A DNA stretch of 33,311 nucleotides from Salinisphaera sp. UBA6602 (lineage in GTDB: Bacteria > Pseudomonadota > Gammaproteobacteria > Nevskiales > Salinisphaeraceae). The stretch covers positions 1,954 through 35,264 of the forward strand of contig DJIE01000148.1 of NCBI GenBank assembly GCA_002433465.1, given 5' to 3'. Under the pieces are notes generated by a model. The model saw only the letters and a program-made list of their open reading frames with translations. It made no database searches and had not been told where the DNA came from. Positions 14,228 through 22,935 of the stretch are shown piece after piece. The position numbers and the translations under genes were made by a program. Every line of letters begins with the position of its first letter. Within the stretch, counting starts at the first letter, position 1.

Positions 14228-16960
14228 TCAGTGCGCCTGTTGCCAATTGGCCGCGATACCCGCCTCGGCGAGCAGCGGCACGTCCAGTTCTGCCACCCGG
14301 CCCATTCGCTCACTGATCGCCTTGCCCAGCCGCTCGGCCTGCTCGGTGGGCACTTCGAAGACCAGCTCGTCGTGCACCTGCATGATCATGCGGGCCGGCT
14401 CGCCGGTTTCCTGCAGCCAGGCGTCCACATCGATCATGGCTTTCTTGATCAGGTCGGCCGCTGTGCCCTGTAGCGGCGCGTTGATCGCCGCGCGTTCCGC
14501 GCCCTGGCGGCGCGCGCCGTTGCGGGCGTTGATTTCGGGCAGATACAGCCGGCGTCCGTAGAGCGTTTCCACATAGCCCTCGGCCTTGGCGAGCTTGCGG
14601 GTTTCGTCCATATAGCGACGCACGCCGGCGAAGCGTTCAAAGAAACGGTCGATATAGGCGCCGGCTTCCTCGCGCGAGGTTTCCAGCTGCTTGGCCAGGC
14701 CGAATGCCGACATGCCGTACATCAGGCCGAAGTTGATCGCCTTGGCCGCACGCCGCTGATTGGTGCTGACCTCGGCCAGCGGCGTGTCGAACACTTCCGA
14801 AGCCGTCGCCGAATGGATATCGCGCTCTTCGTTGAAGGCCGCCAGCAGCCCCGGATCGCCGGACAGATGCGCCATGATGCGCAGCTCGATCTGCGAATAG
14901 TCGACCGCCAGGATCTGCTGGCCTTCGGGCGCGATGAACGCCTCCCGAATACGCCGCCCGGCCTCGGTGCGGATCGGGATGTTCTGCAGGTTCGGATCCG
15001 ATGACGACAGCCGACCGGTCGCGGCGACCGCCTGATGATAGGAAGTATGGATCCGCCCGGTCTTCGGATTGATCTGGGTGGGCAGCTTCTCGGCATAGGT
15101 CGAGCGCAGCTTGGACAACTCTCGCCAGGACACGATCAGCGCCGGCAGTTCGTGCTGGTCGGCCAGTTCGCGCAGCACGTCCTCGGCGGTCGAAGGCGCG
15201 CCCTTGGGCGTTTTACGGATGACCGGCAGTTCCAGGCGATCGAAGAGAATATCCTTGAGCTGGGCCGGCGAGCCGAGATTGAACTCACCGCCGGCGGCCT
15301 CGAATGCCTGGGTCTGGATTTCGGCCATGCGCTCGGCCATTGTCTGGCTCACCCGGCCGAGCATGTCGCGATCCACGAGCACGCCGTTGGCCTCGACGCG
15401 GGCCAGCACCGGCATCAGCGGCATTTCGATATCTTCGTAGAGCGCTTTCAGCCGTGGGCTCTCGGCCAGTTCGCCGTAGAGTCGGTGATGCAGCTGCAGG
15501 GTGATATCCGCATCTTCGGCGGCATAGGGCGTGGCCTGTTCCAGCGATACCTGATTGAAGGTGATCTGCTTGGCGCCCTTGCCGGCTACCTCTTCGAACT
15601 TGGTGGTGCTGCGGTCCAGATACTTCTGCGCCAGCGAATCCATATCGTGACGCGTGGCCGTGCTGTTGAGCACATACGATTCGAGCATGGTGTCGTGATC
15701 GGCGCCGCGCACGTCGATACCGTGCCGGCGCAGTACGTTGATGTCGTACTTGATGTGCTGGCCGAGCTTGGCGATATCGGGGTTTTCCAGCACGCCGCGC
15801 ACGCGCTCGATGACGGTTTTCATCGACAGCTGTTTCGGCGCGCCCATATAGTCGTGGCCCACCGGTACGTACCAGGCTTCGCCCGGTTCGACCGCGAACG
15901 ACAGCCCGACCAGATTCGATTGCATGGCCGACAGCGCATCGGTTTCGCTATCCACACAGATCAGCTCGGCGGCTTCGAGCTTGGCCATCATCGCCTCGAG
16001 GGCGTCTTCATCGAGCACCTGGTGGTAATGGGTTTCGGCCGGCGCGGCGGGCACTTCGGCGTCAGCCTGTGCGGCCGGCGCATCGATATCTTCCAGAAAC
16101 TTGTGGAATTCGTAGCCGCGATACAGCTCGGCCAGGGCGGCCGTATCGGCTTCGCGGCGTGTGAGCGCCTCGCCGACCGAGCCCAGATCGAGATCGCAGC
16201 GAATCGTCGCCAGATCCTTGTACAGCGGCAGATCGTCGAGCGCCGCGCGCAGGTTATCGGCGACCTTGCCGCCAATTTCGTCGGCATGGGCGATTACGCC
16301 GTCGAGGCCGTCGTACTGCAGCAGCCATTTCGCGGCGGTCTTGGGGCCCACCTTGGCCACGCCCGGTATATTGTCGGAGCTATCGCCGACCAGGGCCAGA
16401 TAATCGGTGATCAGCTCCGGGCCGACGCCGAATTTTTCGTGCACACGAGCCACGTCGGTGCGCCGATCCTGCATGGTATCGAGCAGGTTCACCCGCTCGT
16501 TGACCAGCTGTGCCATATCCTTGTCACCGGTCACGATCAGCACCTCGCCGGCGTCGCGGCTGGCCAGGGTGCCGATCACGTCGTCGGCTTCCACACCGTC
16601 GACCTGCAGCAGGGGCAGGCCGAGTGCCACCACCACATCGCGAATGCCGGCGAACTGGGCCGAGAGCTCTTCCGGCACCGGCGGGCGATTGGCCTTGTAG
16701 TCGGCGAACAGCTCGTTACGAAAGGTCGGCCCGCGCGGGTCGAACACCACCACGATACGATCCGAATCGTATTCGCGCAGGAACTTGCGCAGCATGTTGG
16801 TCATGCCATAGATCGCACCGGTGGGCTCGCCGGCCGCATTGGTCAGCGGTGGCAGCACGTGGTAGGCGCGATACAACCACGACGAACCATCGATAAGAAT
16901 CAACGGCCCGCGCGGCGACGCAGCGGCTTTCGTGGCAGAAGCATTGGCAGAATCGGACAT
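14228..16960 (-). CDS. polA: DNA polymerase I
   Basis: This 910-residue repair and Okazaki-processing polymerase has all three activities. The N-terminal 5'-nuclease starts with LILIDGSSWLYRAYH and has the acidic VEADDVIGTLA and TGDKDMAQLV motifs. The 3'-5' exonuclease motifs are intact (DSETDAL; GQHIKYDINVL; YAAEDADITLQ), so proofreading should work. Polymerase motif A is DYSQIELR, B is RRAAKAINFGLMYG and C is QVHDELVFEV. I chose ATG 16960; the frame runs 19 codons further up without family likeness. The ribosome-binding site is weak. Downstream are the three small RNAs. Confidence 0.94.
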   Translation of the reverse strand: MSDSANASATKAAASPRGPLILIDGSSWLYRAYHVLPPLTNAAGEPTGAIYGMTNMLRKFLREYDSDRIVVVFDPRGPTFRNELFADYKANRPPVPEELSAQFAGIRDVVVALGLPLLQVDGVEADDVIGTLASRDAGEVLIVTGDKDMAQLVNERVNLLDTMQDRRTDVARVHEKFGVGPELITDYLALVGDSSDNIPGVAKVGPKTAAKWLLQYDGLDGVIAHADEIGGKVADNLRAALDDLPLYKDLATIRCDLDLGSVGEALTRREADTAALAELYRGYEFHKFLEDIDAPAAQADAEVPAAPAETHYHQVLDEDALEAMMAKLEAAELICVDSETDALSAMQSNLVGLSFAVEPGEAWYVPVGHDYMGAPKQLSMKTVIERVRGVLENPDIAKLGQHIKYDINVLRRHGIDVRGADHDTMLESYVLNSTATRHDMDSLAQKYLDRSTTKFEEVAGKGAKQITFNQVSLEQATPYAAEDADITLQLHHRLYGELAESPRLKALYEDIEMPLMPVLARVEANGVLVDRDMLGRVSQTMAERMAEIQTQAFEAAGGEFNLGSPAQLKDILFDRLELPVIRKTPKGAPSTAEDVLRELADQHELPALIVSWRELSKLRSTYAEKLPTQINPKTGRIHTSYHQAVAATGRLSSSDPNLQNIPIRTEAGRRIREAFIAPEGQQILAVDYSQIELRIMAHLSGDPGLLAAFNEERDIHSATASEVFDTPLAEVSTNQRRAAKAINFGLMYGMSAFGLAKQLETSREEAGAYIDRFFERFAGVRRYMDETRKLAKAEGYVETLYGRRLYLPEINARNGARRQGAERAAINAPLQGTAADLIKKAMIDVDAWLQETGEPARMIMQVHDELVFEVPTEQAERLGKAISERMGRVAELDVPLLAEAGIAANWQQAH

Positions 16961-17023
16961 GGCATCAACCGGCAAACAGGCAGCCGCCCGGATGGATCGC
17001 GGGGCGGCCACAAACAAGAATCG

Positions 17024-17253
17024 ATCCGCAGATTAACGCAGATGGCAATGGATTAAGACCCACCCAGCCCGCGCCTGGCCGAAAGCCGACACCTGGAACA
17101 TGATCACAGCGCGCATCGGGCCGCGTTCTTCGAACAAGTATCCACAGATCGACGCTGAGGCATGCCGATCAGAAAGCGACCGTAGGGCTACTCGTGAACC
17201 TCGGTCTAACCGATCTTTGTTTTTATCTGCGTTGATCCGTGTCGATCTGCGGA
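17024..17253. repeat. MITE-like element with CCGCAGAT/ATCTGCGG ends (copy 1)
   Basis: The left end (17024-17043: ATCCGCAGATTAACGCAGAT) is inverted at the right end (17225-17253: ATCTGCGTTGATCCGTGTCG then ATCTGCGGA). An inner partial end (TCCACAGATCGACGCTGA) begins at 17141. The inner 113-base unit (17141-17253), read in reverse, resembles 22621-22738, sharing CCGCAGATCGAC and GGTTAGACCGA. It contains no gene. Repeats built on this motif are, as I recall, common between genes in many bacteria. Confidence 0.6.
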
Positions 17254-17373
17254 CAAACGGCCTTCTTCCGCGGCGAAGGAAGCGACGCCTACCATTTCCA
17301 GCGCCTTACGATCTGCGCAATCGGCGTAATCCGAGGTTGATGCCTTCAAAAAACGCGCGAACACGTCAGAAGA
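17254..17373. other. Remainder of polA-lysA gap
   Basis: Nothing is supported here: no terminator after lysA and no clear coding frame. dapF, which often follows lysA, is absent. Confidence 0.4.
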
Positions 17374-18636
17374 TCAGGCAAACGGCAGCCGCTTTTCGCC
17401 GCGCATGAGGTCGGCCACGGTTTCCCGAGCCCGCACTTCGTGGGGCGTATCGCCGTCGACCATGATTTCGGCCACCCGCGGGCGAGCGTTGTAGCTCGAT
17501 GCCATGCTAAAGCCATAGGCACCCGCGCTACGTACCGCCAGCAGATCGTCTGCGGCCAGGGCCAGTTCGCGGTCGTGGCCGAGAAAATCGCCGGTTTCGC
17601 AGATCGGGCCGACGATTTCCCAGACGCGGGCCGGCGTATCGGGTCGCGCCGTCACCGCCACGATCTCATGCCAGCCGTCATAGAGCGCTGGCCGGAGCAG
17701 GTCGTTCATGGCTGCATCGACCACGGCGAAATGCTTGTCGTCGTCGGCCTGGCCTGGCTTGAGCAGCTCGACCCGCGTGAGCAGTACGCCGGCGTTGCCC
17801 ACCAGTACGCGGCCCGGCTCGAACACGAGCTTGAGGTCGCGACCTTCCACGAGATCACGGATATTCTCTGCGTATTCGGCCGGCGAAGGCGGGGTTTCAT
17901 CGCGATAACGAATGCCCAGACCGCCGCCTACATCCAGGTGGTCGATGACGATTCCGCGCGCGGCCAGCCGGTCGATGAGTGCGAGTACGCGCTTGACCGC
18001 ATCGCGAAACGGCGCCAGCTGGGTCAGCTGCGAGCCGATATGGCAATCCACGCCGCGAATGGTGATGCCCGCCATCTCGGCCGCGCGCGCATACAGCGCT
18101 TCGGCCCGACCTATATCGACGCCGAACTTGTTCTCCTTCAAGCCGGTCGCGATATAGGGGTGGGTCTGGGCATCCACGTCGGGGTTCACCCGCAGGGACA
18201 CCGGCGCGGTGGTGCCCATACGCCGGGCGATGGTATCGATACGCTCGAGTTCGGCTTCCGATTCGATATTGAAGCAGGCAATACCTACTTCCAGCGCGCG
18301 CTCGATTTCGTCCACGCGCTTGCCCACGCCCGAAAACACCACCTTGGCGGGGTCGCCGCCGGCGGTGATCACGCGCTCCAGCTCGCCCACCGAGACGATA
18401 TCGAAACCACTGCCCAGATCGGCCAGTAGACCGAGCACGCCAATATTGCCGTTGGCTTTCACCGCAAAGCAGATGCGGTGATCGATACCGGCCAGGGCCT
18501 CGTCGAACACGCGATAGTGGCGGGCGATAGTGGCCGCGCTATACACATAGCAAGGGGTACCGAAGCGCTCGGCGATTGCCGGCAAGGCGACGCCCTCGGC
18601 GTGGAGTACGCCGTCGCGATACTGGAAATGGTCCAT
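17374..18636 (-). CDS. lysA: Diaminopimelate decarboxylase
   Basis: This PLP-dependent alanine-racemase-fold enzyme makes L-lysine from meso-diaminopimelate, the last step of lysine synthesis. The 420-residue protein has the PLP lysine in FAVKAN (Lys60), HIGSQL (about 199), the glycine-rich GGGLGIRY, EPGRVLVGNAG and the catalytic Cys in CETGDFLGHDR. It begins immediately after the lptM stop codon, so the two genes are one unit, as in Pseudomonas. No dapF follows; the next feature downstream is the repeat region upstream of polA. Confidence 0.95.
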   Translation of the reverse strand: MDHFQYRDGVLHAEGVALPAIAERFGTPCYVYSAATIARHYRVFDEALAGIDHRICFAVKANGNIGVLGLLADLGSGFDIVSVGELERVITAGGDPAKVVFSGVGKRVDEIERALEVGIACFNIESEAELERIDTIARRMGTTAPVSLRVNPDVDAQTHPYIATGLKENKFGVDIGRAEALYARAAEMAGITIRGVDCHIGSQLTQLAPFRDAVKRVLALIDRLAARGIVIDHLDVGGGLGIRYRDETPPSPAEYAENIRDLVEGRDLKLVFEPGRVLVGNAGVLLTRVELLKPGQADDDKHFAVVDAAMNDLLRPALYDGWHEIVAVTARPDTPARVWEIVGPICETGDFLGHDRELALAADDLLAVRSAGAYGFSMASSYNARPRVAEIMVDGDTPHEVRARETVADLMRGEKRLPFA

Positions 18637-18846
18637 CTAATCGACGCGGTTGTCGGTGGCTTCGGCGCTGTTGTCAGACGCCGGACGGCTGCTGTTGTCG
18701 GCGCTATCGTCGTCCATGCCGAACGGGCCGTCGGTCTGGGATTCGGGCGCTTCGCCGGGCAGATACAGAGGGCCGGTCTGACCGCAGCCCGCCAGCACGA
18801 CCGCCACAAACGCCAACAGCAGGGCACTCGAAAGCGTTTTCATCAT
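18637..18846 (-). CDS. lptM: LPS translocon maturation lipoprotein LptM (YifL-like)
   Basis: This 69-residue lipoprotein has a signal peptide ending in the lipobox LAGC (Cys near 21), followed directly by the diagnostic GQTGPLYLPGE. The family assists oxidative maturation of the LptD-LptE outer-membrane complex. The C-terminal half is a disordered acidic tail. The stop codon abuts the lysA start. The family is often found beside lysA/dapF, which supports the call. Confidence 0.9.
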   Translation of the reverse strand: MMKTLSSALLLAFVAVVLAGCGQTGPLYLPGEAPESQTDGPFGMDDDSADNSSRPASDNSAEATDNRVD

Positions 18847-18902
18847 CGCTCGCCACCGTGAATTGAGCGCCTAGTCTAGGGCCTGTGGTGGTTTCGTGCG
18901 AC

Positions 18903-18988
18903 ACCGTTTGGCCGCCGGCCTCGACGCTGGCCCGGCCCGGGCACCCCGGCGCCGGGTCGTGCGCCCGGCGCCACAGTCGTCAAACGGT
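18903..18988. repeat. Nested inverted repeats between fghA and lptM
   Basis: An inner perfect 9-bp stem GGCGCCGGG (18948-18956) pairs with CCCGGCGCC (18964-18972). Outer arms ACCGTTTG (18903-18910) and CAAACGGT (18981-18988) are also perfectly inverted. There is no T tract, so it is not a standard terminator. It lies just after the fghA stop. Confidence 0.55.
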
Positions 18989-18998
18989 TTACCGGCCG

Positions 18999-19853
18999 CT
19001 AACTTTCCACGCCCAAATGGGTCGCCAGAAAGCGCAGGTGGTCTTCCATGAAGCTGGCGATGAAGAAATAGCTGTGATCGTAGCCTTCGCGTCGATGCAC
19101 GGTGACGTCGGCGCCCACCTTCTCGGCGGCTTCCTCAAGCCGATGCGGCTGCAGCTGTTCGTCCAGAAAATTGTCGGCCAGGCCCTGTTCCACGCGAATC
19201 GGTGGCAAGGCGTCGGGATTGTCGGCGTTGGCTAGCAGATAGCTGGCGTCGTAGGCATACCAGTCCTGCTTGTCGTCGCCGATATACTTCGGAAACGCCT
19301 TGTGGCCCCACGGCACTTCGCTGGGCGCACAGATCGGCGAGAACGCCGAGATGGCGGCAAAGCGATCGATATTGCGCAAACCGATCACCAGCGCGCCGTG
19401 CCCCCCCATCGAATGGCCGAAAATCGCTTCGCGCGACAGATCCAGCGTTGTGCCGAATTCGTCGGCGAGCAGGCCAGGCAGCTCCGAAACCACGTAGTCG
19501 TACATCTGATAGTGCTTGGCCCAGGGCTGTTCGGTGGCGTTCACATAGAAACCGGCGCCCGTGCCCATGTCGTAGCTGTCCTCGTCGGGCACATCTTCGC
19601 CGCGCGGGCTGGTGTCCGGGGCGACGATGGCAAGGCCGAGCTCCGCGGCGATACGCTGGGCACCGGCCTTGTTGACGAAGTTTTCGTCGGTACAGGTCAA
19701 ACCGGACAGCCAGTAGACCACGGGCACGCGACGCGTATCCGCCAGCGGCGGCAAGTAGACCGAAAAGGCCATGTCGCAATTGCAGACCTCGGAGGCATGC
19801 GTATAGCGACGCTGTACGCCGCCGAACGAGCGGTGTTCGTCAATCTTTTCCAT
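18999..19853 (-). CDS. fghA: S-formylglutathione hydrolase
   Basis: This 284-residue alpha/beta hydrolase splits S-formylglutathione to formate and glutathione, the second step of formaldehyde detoxification. The nucleophile is Ser148 in GHSMGGHGAL, with Asp227 in QGLADNFLDEQL and His260 in EGYDHSYFF. SGLTCTDENF near 50 is typical of the family. ATG 19853 is chosen because CGGAG lies upstream and the length matches; a frame reaching 19928 adds 25 unrelated residues. It lies 101 bases after adhC and is probably co-transcribed with it. Confidence 0.94.
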   Translation of the reverse strand: MEKIDEHRSFGGVQRRYTHASEVCNCDMAFSVYLPPLADTRRVPVVYWLSGLTCTDENFVNKAGAQRIAAELGLAIVAPDTSPRGEDVPDEDSYDMGTGAGFYVNATEQPWAKHYQMYDYVVSELPGLLADEFGTTLDLSREAIFGHSMGGHGALVIGLRNIDRFAAISAFSPICAPSEVPWGHKAFPKYIGDDKQDWYAYDASYLLANADNPDALPPIRVEQGLADNFLDEQLQPHRLEEAAEKVGADVTVHRREGYDHSYFFIASFMEDHLRFLATHLGVES

Positions 19854-19954
19854 CGTGGACTCCGCGCAGAATTCGAGACAGTCGTTCCAATCTAAACGAA
19901 ATCGCCGTGATGTCGTGACCGACACCACGGCGATCCGGGTTCATGCAGACGATT

Positions 19955-21076
<1,122 letters not shown>

Positions 21077-21080
21077 TTAT

Positions 21081-21104
21081 GCAATGAGGTCGTTGCATCA
21101 TTGC
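21081..21104. promoter_or_regulatory. Inverted repeat upstream of adhC, possible operator
   Basis: GCAATGA (21081-21087) and TCATTGC (21098-21104) are perfect inverted arms with a 10-base spacer, one helical turn plus, 17-40 bases upstream of adhC. A dimeric regulator could bind it. I see no regulator gene nearby and it does not match the MerR operator at 2897. Confidence 0.4.
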
Positions 21105-21261
21105 TTGTATGAATATGGCATTCGAGTCTATCGCATCGGTCCAACGCCTACGCAAGACAGACAATGGTTGAACATGGCCCTCGAACGCGAAGAATTGCTT
21201 GCGCGCAGGGCCGCGTCTGGCCAGACTTCGCCTTCTCGTTTTTCCTTCATCGCGATAACGC

Positions 21262-21921
21262 ATGCTCGACTGTATCGAGATCGAACCGAAAACCACCGCC
21301 CGCGCCAGCGTGATCTGGCTGCATGGACTGGGCGCCGACGGCAACGATTTCGTGCCGATCGTCGACGAACTGGGCCTGGGCACGGATCACGGCATTCGTT
21401 TCGTGTTCCCCAACGCCAAAACGCGCCCGGTGACCATTAACAACGGCATGGCCATGCGCGCCTGGTACGACATCAAGGGCATGGCGATCGCCGACAAACA
21501 GGATGCCGAGGGCATTCACGACAGCGCGGCCGAGATCGAACAGCTCATCGCCCGCGAGCTCGAGCGCGGCGTGGCGACAGAATCCATTGTTATCGCCGGC
21601 TTCTCACAGGGCGGCGCGATCGCGCTGCATACCGGCGTCCGCCATGCCGATCGGCTGGCCGGCATCATGGGTCTGTCCACCTATCTGCCCCTGGCCGAAA
21701 CCCTGGCCGGCGAAGCCAGCGACGCCAACCGCGCCACCCCGGTTCTCATGGCCCATGGCAGTCACGATCCGGTGGTGCCGGTGCAACTCGGCCAAACCAG
21801 CCGTGATCACCTCTTGGAGCAAGGCTACAACGTCGCCTGGCACGAATACCCGATGCAGCACCAGGTCTGCATGCCCGAGATAGCTACGATCGGCCGCTGG
21901 TTGGGCGAGCGTTTGCTGTAA
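21262..21921 (+). CDS. Carboxylesterase / acyl-protein-thioesterase-like hydrolase
   Basis: This 219-residue alpha/beta hydrolase is of the short esterase (phospholipase/carboxylesterase) family. It has LHGLGADGNDF (about 20-30), the nucleophile Ser115 in GFSQGGA, Asp169 in GSHDPVVP and His200 in YPMQHQVC. The usual family sequence in the last motif is YPMGHEVC, so two positions differ but the His remains. It probably hydrolyses short-chain esters in the cytosol. Its stop overlaps the next start (TAATG). Confidence 0.9.
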   Translation: MLDCIEIEPKTTARASVIWLHGLGADGNDFVPIVDELGLGTDHGIRFVFPNAKTRPVTINNGMAMRAWYDIKGMAIADKQDAEGIHDSAAEIEQLIARELERGVATESIVIAGFSQGGAIALHTGVRHADRLAGIMGLSTYLPLAETLAGEASDANRATPVLMAHGSHDPVVPVQLGQTSRDHLLEQGYNVAWHEYPMQHQVCMPEIATIGRWLGERLL

Positions 21922-22493
21922 TGATCGAAACGCTACAGGCCCTGATCGCCGACTTCGGCGCCTTCGCGGTGGCCATCGGCTGTCTGCTGGAAGGCGAAAC
22001 CTCGATTCTGTTGGGCGTGTTCGGCGCCCACCGCGGCTGGCTCTCGCTCGAGAGCGTGATCGTCGCAGCCACCGTAGCCACGATCATCGGCGACAACCTG
22101 TGCTTTCATATCGGCCGCCGCATGGGCCGGCCGGCGCTGGATCGACGCCCCGGCTGGCAGCCCAAGATCGCCCGGGTCGAACGCCTGCTCGAAAGCTACG
22201 GCGCACCGGTGATGATCGGCTTTCGTTTTCTCTACGGTCTGCGCTACGTCACGCCGTTTCTGCTGGGTTCGCTTGGCGTATCGCCGCTACGCTTTTTTGT
22301 GCTGGCCACGATCGGCACGCTGCTGTGGGTCGGCACGGTCACCTTTGTCGGCGTGCAGCTGGCCGGCGCGATCGAGCACGCCCTGGCCCATATTCAGGAT
22401 GTGGAAAAGATCCTGGCGGCCGTTGTGCTCGTCGGTGCCGGGCTGGGCCTGGCGATCTACTGGATGCGCCGCAACGTCACCGCCCAACGCTGA
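21921..22493 (+). CDS. DedA-family membrane protein
   Basis: This 190-residue inner-membrane protein of the DedA family (some members flip undecaprenyl phosphate or lipids) has LLEGETSILLG at the start, GDNLCFHIGRRMGR (about 58-71) and FRFLYGLRYVTPFLLGSLGVSPLRFF (about 95-120, quoted here as two parts: FRFLYGLRYVTPFLLG and SLGVSPLRFF). The last has Tyr-Gly where many relatives have a Pro, so it is a divergent member. Several hydrophobic segments include a C-terminal one (AAVVLVGAGLGLAIYWM). It is translationally coupled to the esterase. Confidence 0.88.
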   Translation: MIETLQALIADFGAFAVAIGCLLEGETSILLGVFGAHRGWLSLESVIVAATVATIIGDNLCFHIGRRMGRPALDRRPGWQPKIARVERLLESYGAPVMIGFRFLYGLRYVTPFLLGSLGVSPLRFFVLATIGTLLWVGTVTFVGVQLAGAIEHALAHIQDVEKILAAVVLVGAGLGLAIYWMRRNVTAQR

Positions 22494-22620
22494 CAGAGCC
22501 GATCTCGTACGCGATTTTGCGTCACTCCGAAGGCCAGAGCCTGCCGATCACATGGATGACGCTGGCTTGATTTGAGCCCCGTCGTGTTGGGCCACGGCTT
22601 GCAACAAGCGCGCATTTTGC
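22494..22620. other. Start of dedA-tamB gap
   Basis: No gene or terminator is supported in these 127 bases. Together with the two repeats that follow it forms a 431-base gap between convergent genes. Confidence 0.4.
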
Positions 22621-22738
22621 CCGCAGATCGACGCAGATCGGCCCAGATCAAGACACGGTCCGACGATGCGGCTCCGGGTTAGACCGACGGCTGACAGGTG
22701 GCTACCACCCGTAGCACACGGCGGTTTTTGATCTGCGG
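22621..22738. repeat. MITE-like element with CCGCAGAT/ATCTGCGG ends (copy 2)
   Basis: CCGCAGATC (22621-22629) and GATCTGCGG (22730-22738) are perfect inverted ends. CGCAGATC recurs just inside the left end (22632-22639). GGTTAGACCGA in the middle is shared, in the opposite orientation, with the copy next to polA. The element has no coding capacity. Confidence 0.6.
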
Positions 22739-22805
22739 ACCGAGCACCGCTGACTTTCCCGCGGTTCTCGAATATAACGCTCGCCTAGATACCATCTAGC
22801 TGCGC

Positions 22806-22935
22806 AAAATCGTGCCAGACAAGGCGCGTGGCGCCGGCCCTGATTATTCCAGGGTCAAGCCGCGCAACGCCGCATGGCAGAAAAACACAGCGCGGCGCGA
22901 CGATTTCGTTAGCGTTAACCGACCCTAGCGGTCGA
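22806..22935. repeat. Hairpin-centred dispersed repeat running into tamB stop (copy 1)
   Basis: This aligns with 28915-29048: a left block of type CCAG-CAAGGCGCG, a central stem (here CCCTG/CAGGG, 22839-22854), a block of type GAAAAAC, and a right block TTTCGTTAGCGTTA followed by GACCCTAGCG-TCGA. The right block contains the tamB stop codon (22925-22927). The central stems differ in sequence but both pair. Confidence 0.65.

Noticed and set aside
13731..14313. Short frames across the small-RNA array (62 to 124 codons)
   Set aside because: They cross promoters, terminators and repeats, differ between the three copies and lack start signals.
15035..17056. 673-codon plus-strand frame opposite polA
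   Set aside because: The minus strand encodes all DNA polymerase I motifs; the plus frame is a His/Gly/Arg-rich shadow.
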